Source of the DNA: an uncultured Collinsella sp.
GTDB taxonomy: Bacteria > Actinomycetota > Coriobacteriia > Coriobacteriales > Coriobacteriaceae
Assembly (NCBI GenBank): GCA_937981515.1
Contig: CALJNY010000006.1
Coordinates: forward strand, 1 to 6,353
DNA: 6,353 bases
Direction of reading: 5' to 3'
This document shows, in pieces, positions 1 to 5,688 of the stretch. Position numbers and translations under genes: made by a program. Below the pieces are notes generated by a model. It did no database searches, was not told the origin of the DNA, and was given only the letters and a program-made list of their open reading frames with translations. Position 1 is the stretch's first letter. Each line of letters starts with the position of its first letter.

Positions 1-648
1 CCCCACGAGCAGCGGAAAATGCGTGCCGCCGAGCACCACGGTATCGATGCCGTGGTCGCGCAGCGGTTCAACCGTGGCACCGACCAGCGCGTGTACGGCA
101 GGCGTATCAAAGATGTCCTCGTTCTCGAGCCACTGCTCTTGCAGATGCGCACCCGAGGCGAGCTCGTGCTCAACGACCTCGACAAAACTCGAGGCAGGGC
201 AGCCGTATACGTCGACGCCGGCATCCAGGTCCTGAATGGCACGCATGTAAGCACCTGAGCGAATGGTGAGGTTGGTGGCGAGCACGCCCACCCGGCGCGT
301 GCGGGTGCTGTTGATTGCCGCGCGTGCGCCCGGTGCGATCACACCGATGACGGGGACGTCGAGCACCTGCTGGGCCAAACGCAAGGCCGCAGCGGTCGCC
401 GTATTGCAGGCGATGACCATGATCTTGACGTCGTGCTTCGACAGCCAACGGCCCGCCTGCAGTGCAAACGAGCGCACCTCGTCCTCGGTGCGGGTGCCGT
501 AGGGGCAGCGCTTGGTGTCGCCAAAGTAGTAGACGGACTCGTGCGGCAACGCCGTCGCAATCGCGCGCGCAACCGTCAGACCGCCCAGACCCGAGTCGAA
601 TACGCCAATGGGACGTGTGTCGCCAGCCAGATTCTCGATATCGGACAT
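1..648 (-). CDS. murI: Glutamate racemase MurI (3' end missing, runs off left edge)
   Basis: Interconverts L- and D-glutamate in the cytoplasm, supplying the D-Glu that MurD adds to the peptidoglycan stem peptide. The first 216 codons are present; the family is usually about 260-275 aa, so some 50 residues lie outside. Family motifs seen in order: FDSGLGGLTV (residues 17-26), FGDTKRCPYG (42-51), ACNTAT (80-85) with the first catalytic Cys at C81, and a CP motif at C150-P151 matching the conserved ACP region. The second catalytic motif, normally GCTH(Y/F)P, reads GGTHFP: residue 208 is Gly (codon at 25-27, GGC rather than TGC). Known for the family: two cysteines act as acid/base on opposite faces of the substrate. 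The start ATG at 648-646 has GGTGAGG just upstream and the protein begins close before the first motif. It lies 53 bp after the HAD gene on the same strand and is probably cotranscribed with it. The identity is secure; whether it racemises normally is open. Confidence 0.93.
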   Translation of the reverse strand, partial: MSDIENLAGDTRPIGVFDSGLGGLTVARAIATALPHESVYYFGDTKRCPYGTRTEDEVRSFALQAGRWLSKHDVKIMVIACNTATAAALRLAQQVLDVPVIGVIAPGARAAINSTRTRRVGVLATNLTIRSGAYMRAIQDLDAGVDVYGCPASSFVEVVEHELASGAHLQEQWLENEDIFDTPAVHALVGATVEPLRDHGIDTVVLGGTHFPLLVG

Positions 649-701
649 TACCTCACCAGATTCTCTCTCGAAAAGATATGGCTCAGCGCGATAGGACCGC
701 A

Positions 702-1613
702 CTACGAACGGGCCGCGACGAGCAGCTCTGCCGTTGCCGCCCAGCCATCGACAATCTTGCCGCGCGTGACGTAGGCGTTATCGCAAGCATCCAGGAACTC
801 GGGCGCGCCGGCGCTGGTCAAACCGTTCTCGACCAGGCAGAACGTGCCCACGTGGTCAGCCATGTAGAAGTCGGACTCGGAATCGCCGAGCGCCAGCGTC
901 TCCTCGCGCTCGATACCAAGGTGCTCGCAGAAACGTGCGATGGCAACGCCCTTGTTGAGACCGGCGGGATTGATGTTAAACGCGCGGCCATCCTCGACGC
1001 GTTCGAGCTCGAGCGTCGTCGGCTTGGACAGATGCGTCAGGTGACCGTTGCAGGCCCAGACCAGGCCGCAGCCGGCCTCGTCAAGAATGGCCTGGACCTC
1101 GTCGTCGGGCACATCGCCGCGCATGCCGACGGTGACCTCGCGGTACTTGTAGCCAGTCGACATGTCGTTGTGGTACTCGATCTTATGCGGCCAGCGGGCG
1201 AGAATCTTCTCGCACACGCCGGTCTGCTCGATCACCTGATGCGGCGTGAGGCCGCAGGCGGGGTCGTAGGGCATATCGCCGGTCAGATACTCCCAATCGT
1301 TGGCCTTGAGGTCGTACATGACCAGACCGCCCATCTCGCCGATGTAGGAGTTGAGGCCAAGCACGCGCGCATCCTCGTGGATCATGGTGCGGTTGCGGCC
1401 CGAGGTGGGGACCACCTGGATGCCGGCGCGGGCAAGTGCCACGACAGCCTCGACGAGCTTGGTCGAGGGGTTGCCGTCGTTGTCGCGCAGCACGCACGAG
1501 CCGGGCGCGAGCATGGTGGCGTCCAGATCGGTAAAGACGTACTTAACCTTGGCAAGACGCTCGCGCATCTCGCCCGAAAGCTCAGCGACGGTCGGCAGGG
1601 TATTGTGGGACAT
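702..1613 (-). CDS. Cof-type HAD-IIB family phosphatase, substrate unknown
   Basis: Predicted cytoplasmic phosphohydrolase of 303 aa, a usual length for HAD class IIB enzymes. All four HAD motifs are visible: motif I VFTDLDAT with nucleophile D29 and acid/base D31, motif II TSGR at 70-73, motif III lysine K221 in GLNKG, and motif IV GDSESD at 243-248 for Mg2+ binding. The stretch between motifs II and III (about 90-215) is the C2-type cap that sets specificity. IGEMGG at 91-96 resembles the cap entry of sugar-phosphate and mannosyl-3-phosphoglycerate phosphatases, but the substrate cannot be named from this. Motif I has Ala (DLDAT) where most HADs have Gly, a tolerated variation. The ATG at 1613 is preferred over an in-frame GTG at 1619 because the Shine-Dalgarno overlaps that GTG. 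The gene lies 33 bp after the murE-like gene and 53 bp before murI on the same strand, which suggests a link to wall precursors or metabolite repair; that is inference only. Confidence 0.88.
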   Translation of the reverse strand: MSHNTLPTVAELSGEMRERLAKVKYVFTDLDATMLAPGSCVLRDNDGNPSTKLVEAVVALARAGIQVVPTSGRNRTMIHEDARVLGLNSYIGEMGGLVMYDLKANDWEYLTGDMPYDPACGLTPHQVIEQTGVCEKILARWPHKIEYHNDMSTGYKYREVTVGMRGDVPDDEVQAILDEAGCGLVWACNGHLTHLSKPTTLELERVEDGRAFNINPAGLNKGVAIARFCEHLGIEREETLALGDSESDFYMADHVGTFCLVENGLTSAGAPEFLDACDNAYVTRGKIVDGWAATAELLVAARS

Positions 1614-1618
1614 GGTCA

Positions 1619-1622
1619 CTCC
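1619..1622 (-). promoter_or_regulatory. Shine-Dalgarno of the HAD phosphatase gene
   Basis: GGAG on the minus strand lies 5 nt before the ATG at 1613-1611. The alternative in-frame GTG (1619-1617) shares its first base with this site, so it cannot be served by it. This decides the start in favour of the ATG. Confidence 0.6.
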
Positions 1623-1646
1623 ATTACGTAGAAGGGGCTTCTGGTC

Positions 1647-3164
1647 TTAGGCGTCGTACGCCGCAAGGGTGCGCTTGAGAATCGAACCGTCGCGCTCACA
1701 AGGCTCGGGTCCGTTCTTCCGCAGCATACGCTCTTCCTCGCCCTTACCGGTCACGATGACCACGGCAGGACGGACGGTTTCGCGCACGGCAGTCTCGATA
1801 GCGGCAACGCGATCAGTCACGATTTGCCAGTTACCATTTCCCTGCGCTTGAACGTTGCGCGCGATCTCGGCGCAAATATCCTCGACATCCTCGGGGCCGG
1901 GGTCATCCTCGGTAATCACGATTCGGTCGGCATACTTGCCAGCGGCGATGCCCATCGTGGTGCGTCGATCGACACCCTTACCACCCGTAGCGCCAAATAC
2001 AACCGCCAGCTCGCGCTCGGGATAGTTCTCGCGCAAGTCGCGCAGGAGCGTCTCGAGGCTCATGCCGTTATGTGCAAAATCGACGACGCCCAAGATTTTG
2101 CCCGATACGGACGGATAGAGCTCCATACGGCCAGGAACGAAGACGCCCTCAAAGCCGTGGACGATACCCTCTTCGGAAATGCCCAGGGCCTCGGCGCAGG
2201 CAATAGCGGCAAGCGCGTTGGACACATTGAATTTAACCGGCGTGGGAATCACAATGTCGCGCGTAAAGCGGGGCGTGCGCACCGTTGCCACCACGCCGCA
2301 GTCACCATTGCGAATCGCCAGCGCAAGCACGTCGGCACGCTCGTCGGTCAGGGAGAACGTCACCGTACGTTCGCAACGAGATGCCGCCTCGAGCACACGA
2401 TCGACCTTATCCATATCGAGATTGACCACGGCAAAACGGCTCTGCGAGAAGATTTTGAGCTTGCTGGCAAAGTAATCCTCGAGCGTCGGATGCTCAATCG
2501 GCGAAATGTGATCCTCGCCGATATTGGTAAAGGCGCCGACTTCAAAGGCGATCTTGCCCGTGCGCTCGTATTTGAGGCCCTGGCTCGATGCCTCCATAAC
2601 CAGCCACGGGGCACCCGCCTCCGCAGCATGCGCAATGCGAGACTGCAGCAGGAAGGATTCGGGGGTCGTCAGTTTGGAAGGGCCTGCCTCGATGCCGTCG
2701 TCGAACTCAATGCCCGTATTAAGAGCGGGCCGATGACAGCCCGTAAGCTTGGCCTCATTGGCGAGAATGCCGCGCAGATAAAAGCTGCAGGTCGACTTGC
2801 CCTTGGTGCCTGTAAAGGCGCAGACCTTCACCTTACCCGACGGGTGCCCATAAAAGGCATCTGCCACCACGGCGAGCGTGCGACGAATATCACTCACAAT
2901 CACCGCGGGAAGATCAACATCGTAATCGACCTCGGAAACGTAGGCCACGGCGCCATCGGCGATTGCCGAAAGCAGGTACTCGCGCTTAAACGCACGGCCC
3001 TTGCAGACGAACAACGTGCCCGGACGCACCTGGCGCGAGTCATCAGTCGCAAACTCAATGCGCTGGTCGCACGAAGCGCTCGGTCTGGAAACAACAAGGT
3101 CATCTTCCTCGAGCAACTCTATATAGCGCATCAGAGTTAGCTTCTCTTGTGTCGGACTCGACAT
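1647..3164 (-). CDS. Divergent MurE-type Mur ligase (UDP-MurNAc-peptide ligase)
   Basis: ATP-dependent ligase of 505 aa, the length usual for MurE, which adds the third residue to UDP-MurNAc-L-Ala-D-Glu in the cytoplasm. N-terminal domain: DDSRQVRPGTLFV (41-53), the MurE UDP-binding signature. Central ATPase domain: P-loop TGTKGKS (118-124), TTPE (166-169), MEASSQG (190-196) in place of the more usual SSHAL, NIGEDH (214-219), and K235 in DYFASK at the site of the carbamylated lysine. C-terminal domain: PGRME (344-348), DFAHNG (362-367), GATGGKG (391-397), then D420-D421-P422-G423 where diaminopimelate-type MurE has DNPR, and GKGEE (473-477) for GKGHE. The missing Arg argues against meso-diaminopimelate as substrate and fits a Lys- or Orn-type wall; that is inference. 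The ATG at 3164 is chosen for its Shine-Dalgarno; the frame stays open upstream to 3332, but those 56 residues do not resemble the family. It is first of the probable murE-HAD-murI operon. It could be a paralogue of a standard MurE encoded elsewhere, so I give no symbol. Confidence 0.85.
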   Translation of the reverse strand: MSSPTQEKLTLMRYIELLEEDDLVVSRPSASCDQRIEFATDDSRQVRPGTLFVCKGRAFKREYLLSAIADGAVAYVSEVDYDVDLPAVIVSDIRRTLAVVADAFYGHPSGKVKVCAFTGTKGKSTCSFYLRGILANEAKLTGCHRPALNTGIEFDDGIEAGPSKLTTPESFLLQSRIAHAAEAGAPWLVMEASSQGLKYERTGKIAFEVGAFTNIGEDHISPIEHPTLEDYFASKLKIFSQSRFAVVNLDMDKVDRVLEAASRCERTVTFSLTDERADVLALAIRNGDCGVVATVRTPRFTRDIVIPTPVKFNVSNALAAIACAEALGISEEGIVHGFEGVFVPGRMELYPSVSGKILGVVDFAHNGMSLETLLRDLRENYPERELAVVFGATGGKGVDRRTTMGIAAGKYADRIVITEDDPGPEDVEDICAEIARNVQAQGNGNWQIVTDRVAAIETAVRETVRPAVVIVTGKGEEERMLRKNGPEPCERDGSILKRTLAAYDA

Positions 3165-3171
3165 ACAAAGA

Positions 3172-3178
3172 CCTCTCT
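3172..3178 (-). promoter_or_regulatory. Shine-Dalgarno of the murE-like gene
   Basis: AGAGAGG on the minus strand sits 7 nt before the ATG at 3164. It supports this start over the open extension to an ATG at 3332, which would add 56 residues unlike any Mur ligase N-terminus. Confidence 0.6.
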
Positions 3179-3346
3179 CGCTAAATTCAGCCTTAAAGGG
3201 CAAAAGACGTCCCGCGGCAGAAACGATGAAACATTCTGTATTATCAACCATCCTAATATGCCACCTGACCTTGCGCGCACTGCAGCCTTCTAAAAAATTG
3301 CATGGACTGTGCCGTGGGTTAATAAATGACAACAGTGTCCACCCCG

Positions 3347-3377
3347 TGTAAAAACAGGGAAATCTGGGTGCTATTTT
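3347..3377 (+). promoter_or_regulatory. Candidate extended -10 promoter for the transporter gene
   Basis: TGcTATTTT at 3369-3377 reads as an extended -10 (TG, one base, then TATTTT). TGTAAA at 3347-3352 is a weak possible -35 at 19 nt spacing. Transcription would start near 3384 and give a leader of about 65 nt. The match is modest, and the prediction rests on the hexamers alone. Confidence 0.3.
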
Positions 3378-3436
3378 TTATCCAAATGTCTTGATGTGCC
3401 TCATTGACTCACAATGCCGACCCATCATGCCCAAGC

Positions 3437-3442
3437 AAAGGA
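3437..3442 (+). promoter_or_regulatory. Shine-Dalgarno of the transporter gene
   Basis: AAAGGA lies 6 nt before the ATG at 3449. The same hexamer with the same 6-nt spacing precedes asnB (5677-5682). It favours the ATG over an upstream in-frame TTG at 3404, which would put 15 extra residues before the basic start of the signal peptide. Confidence 0.65.
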
Positions 3443-3448
3443 TTCCAG

Positions 3449-5497
3449 ATGAAACGACACTTCGAACGTCGCCACCGCTCGGCACATGTCCAGTTGACCC
3501 GGCGCATCGTCTGCGCCTTCGCGACGATCGTTGTGGCCCTTGCCACCATCATCGGCGCGAGCGGCTGTTCGTCCTCCCAGAACGCCTCGAGCACCTACAC
3601 ACTCGTCGAGAATGGCAAGCTCACCGTCGCAAGTGACTTGGCCACGCCCCCGTTTGAATACGTCAACGATTCCGGCGAAGACCAGGGCTTTACCTATGAA
3701 CTCATGGGCATGATCGCGGACGAGCTCGGTCTGGAGCTCAACTACTTGCCGGCGCAAAAGTTCGACGGCATTATCCCCATGGTCAAACAGGGTGTAAAGA
3801 CCGATGTCGGCGCATGCAACATCACGATTACCGACGAGCGCAAGGAAGAGGTCGACTTCACCGACCCCTATATCGACTCCAACCAGGGCGTCGCAGTTGC
3901 AAAGAACACTGGATACGACACGGTCGACAGCCTCAACGCACCGGGCATCAAAATTGCCGTGCAGTCGGGCACCACGTCCGAGGAGTGGGCAATCGAGAAC
4001 CTGCCGCAGGCAACCACCGTCAACTTTGACGACTGGACGGCAGCCTTCACCGCCGTCATGAGCGGTCAGTGCCAGGCGGTCGTATGCGATCTTCCCGTTG
4101 AGCAGTGGATGGTTTCGAATTCCTTTACCGGTATGGAAATCATCAAAGAGGTTCCGACGGGCGAGCAGTTTGGCATTGCCGTCTCTAAAGACAACCCCGA
4201 GCTGACACAGGCCATCAACGATGCCCTTGCCAAGATCAAGAGCTCCGGCGCCTATGACAAACTGTACGAGAAGTGGTTTGGCATGGCACCCACGAGCGGG
4301 TCCGATAACGAGGATGCCTCGAGCTCAGAGGACGCGACGGGCGCTTCACTCGCCGTCACCTCGGCGACCGCCAAGTCAAACGAAGACGGCGGCAACGGCG
4401 TGCTCGGCGGCATCGCAACCCGCCTGACCTGGGAAGCGACAACGGGTAGCGACGAGGGCGACGTTTCGCAAATTGAGCTTGAGCTGCCCGAAGGCGGGTC
4501 ATTTGAGAGCACCGATGTTAAGGTCACGCTGCTCGACGGACTGAACCAGACGGGTGTCAAGGCATCGTGCTCGCTGGACGGCTCAAAGCTCGTCATCAAG
4601 TTCGCCGATCCCGTCGCTGCCGGCTCGCAGATTCGCGTTGTCGTCCCCGACGTCGTATTCCCGAGCAACGCGGGTGCCTATGCCGTCACCGGCAGCTATG
4701 TCGCCGGCGGCGACAAGCGAGATCTTCCCGAGAGCCCCACCATCAGCGTCTCGGAGAGCACCATGGTGCAAGAAATCGTCGCCTGGCTCGATGCCCAGCC
4801 TTGGGTTGCCGCATGGAACTCCAACCCGTTTTTGGGCATGTTCTGCAAGCCGCAGATTATCGTCACCTCAATCGCCTCGCTCTTTAAGGGCTGGGGCATA
4901 GCACTTGCCGTGACCGCCATCGGTTTTCCGCTCGCCATCCCCATCGGCTTGCTGTTTGCCTTTATGAAAATCAGTCATAGTCGTATGCTGCGCGGCATCG
5001 CCGTGACATACATCAACGTCCTGCGCGGAACCCCGCTCTTCCTGCAGATCTACATTGCGTTCTTTGGGTTCCCTATGATCGGTCTCAACGTGCCCAATCT
5101 GCCGCTCGGCGTTGGCGTGCTCGCCATCAACTGTTCGGCCTATCTTGCCGAGATTTTCCGTGCCGGCATCGAGAGCGTACCGCATGGTCAAGCGGAAGCT
5201 GCCTACTCGCTTGGCATGACTTGGTCCCAAGTTATGTCGCGCATCGTGGTCCCGCAGGCTGTACGTTACGTTATACCGACTATGACCAGCGAGTTCGTTA
5301 TGCTGTACAAGGACACGTCGCTGCTTTCGAGCGTTGGCGTCATGGAGCTCATGCTGTTCTCCAAAAACCTCACGGCCACCACGGGCAACATTACGCCCTA
5401 CATTTGCGCCGCACTTTACTATCTGGTCGTGACGATTCCGCTCATCCACATCGTCACCAAGGTGGAGCACCGTCTCGCCGAGCGCAGCAAGCGCTAA
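3449..5497 (+). CDS. Polar amino-acid ABC transporter: binding lipoprotein fused to permease
   Basis: One 682-aa polypeptide carrying both the substrate receptor and the membrane channel of an amino-acid importer. Residues 1-39 are a basic, Arg-rich lead and a hydrophobic core ending in a lipobox (GASGC, C40), so the N-terminus is probably lipid-anchored outside. Residues about 50-280 are a family 3 solute-binding domain close in style to GlnH: TPPFEY (66-71), ITITDERKEEVDF (125-137) with the carboxylate-binding Arg R131, D214 at the amino-group site, and KWFG (275-278). Glutamine or a similar polar amino acid is likely, not proven. A Ser/Asp/Glu-rich linker (283-300) leads to a beta-rich domain of unknown family (about 301-437). 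Residues about 470-675 are a HisM/GlnP-type permease with some five membrane segments and the EAA loop (E583-A584-A585, G589, P602) that docks the ATPase. No ATPase gene is in the window, so it must be encoded elsewhere. A terminator follows directly, so the gene appears to be monocistronic. GlnP-type receptor-permease fusions are known; the extra domain is the odd part. Confidence 0.92.
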   Translation: MKRHFERRHRSAHVQLTRRIVCAFATIVVALATIIGASGCSSSQNASSTYTLVENGKLTVASDLATPPFEYVNDSGEDQGFTYELMGMIADELGLELNYLPAQKFDGIIPMVKQGVKTDVGACNITITDERKEEVDFTDPYIDSNQGVAVAKNTGYDTVDSLNAPGIKIAVQSGTTSEEWAIENLPQATTVNFDDWTAAFTAVMSGQCQAVVCDLPVEQWMVSNSFTGMEIIKEVPTGEQFGIAVSKDNPELTQAINDALAKIKSSGAYDKLYEKWFGMAPTSGSDNEDASSSEDATGASLAVTSATAKSNEDGGNGVLGGIATRLTWEATTGSDEGDVSQIELELPEGGSFESTDVKVTLLDGLNQTGVKASCSLDGSKLVIKFADPVAAGSQIRVVVPDVVFPSNAGAYAVTGSYVAGGDKRDLPESPTISVSESTMVQEIVAWLDAQPWVAAWNSNPFLGMFCKPQIIVTSIASLFKGWGIALAVTAIGFPLAIPIGLLFAFMKISHSRMLRGIAVTYINVLRGTPLFLQIYIAFFGFPMIGLNVPNLPLGVGVLAINCSAYLAEIFRAGIESVPHGQAEAAYSLGMTWSQVMSRIVVPQAVRYVIPTMTSEFVMLYKDTSLLSSVGVMELMLFSKNLTATTGNITPYICAALYYLVVTIPLIHIVTKVEHRLAERSKR

Positions 5498-5518
5498 CCG
5501 CTCATACATAGCGTTCAC

Positions 5519-5563
5519 AACCACGACCCGCCGCTTCATCTGAAGATCGGGCCGTGGTTTTTT
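5519..5563 (+). terminator. Rho-independent terminator of the transporter gene
   Basis: The stem AACCACG-a-CCCG (5519-5530) pairs with CGGG-c-CGTGGTT (5548-5559), with one A/C mismatch. A smaller inner stem CTTC/GAAG (5533-5536 with 5541-5544) lies inside the loop. A run of six T (5558-5563) follows. It begins 22 bp after the stop codon at 5495-5497. There is no matching T-run for the other strand, so it works in the plus direction only and should separate asnB from the transporter transcript. Confidence 0.88.
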
Positions 5564-5635
5564 CGGTTCGCTCGGCGCTTATGCCCTATCACGAAACAAA
5601 AGATTGGCATGATAGTAAAGATTATTTGACATCAG

Positions 5636-5656
5636 CTGCCACAATCCTTGCGGCAG
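5636..5656 (+). promoter_or_regulatory. Hairpin in the asnB upstream region
   Basis: CTGCC-a-CAA (5636-5644) pairs with TTG-c-GGCAG (5648-5656) around a 3-nt loop: eight pairs with one A/C mismatch. No T-run follows, so it is not a terminator. It starts 4 bp after a perfect TTGACA at 5626-5631, for which I see no -10 at the right distance (5649-5654 reads TGCGGC). Either the TTGACA is chance and the promoter lies in the A/T-rich stretch 5595-5632, leaving the hairpin at the 5' end of the asnB message, or the palindrome is a DNA operator. The structure is visible; any role is inference. Confidence 0.45.
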
Positions 5657-5688
5657 TACACCTGAGCCGTCAGCAGAAAGGATCTTGC

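Larger units (their letters stand above)
3165..3448. other. Divergent intergenic region between murE-like gene and transporter gene
   Basis: This 284 bp stretch separates two divergently transcribed units and is visibly richer in A/T than the genes, especially 3225-3260 and 3290-3330. It must hold promoters in both directions. On the minus strand there are TATTAG- and GATAAT-like hexamers between about 3238 and 3261 that could serve as -10 elements for the murE-like gene, but no convincing -35 is paired with them. On the plus strand one extended -10 candidate is listed separately. I see no tRNA, riboswitch or convincing small ORF here. Confidence 0.6.

Noticed and set aside
462..1631. A 389-codon plus-strand open frame opposite the HAD phosphatase gene
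   Set aside because: It is antisense to a gene with all four HAD motifs. Long antisense frames are expected where third positions are G/C-rich. Its translation shows no recognisable motif, and it has no ribosome-binding context.
1824..3140. A 438-codon plus-strand open frame opposite the murE-like gene
   Set aside because: It mirrors the codon bias of a clearly recognisable Mur ligase on the other strand. The translation looks like shadow sequence, rich in Arg, Ala and His with no domain pattern.
3165..3332. Possible 56-residue N-terminal extension of the murE-like protein
   Set aside because: The frame is open, but the residues are unlike Mur ligases, the DNA is A/T-rich like an intergenic region, and a good Shine-Dalgarno supports the internal ATG at 3164.
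3324..3340. GACA/TGTC inverted arms in the divergent intergenic region as an operator
   Set aside because: Only four bases per arm match, and no second copy is seen nearby. This is within chance for a region of this size.
4868..5539. A 223-codon minus-strand open frame opposite the permease domain
   Set aside because: The plus strand encodes a permease with an intact EAA loop. The minus-strand frame is hydrophilic shadow sequence that begins inside the terminator region and has no family signal.
5498..5688. T-box or other riboswitch upstream of asnB
   Set aside because: After the terminator only about 125 bp remain. I see no T-box core sequence and no second terminator before the asnB start.
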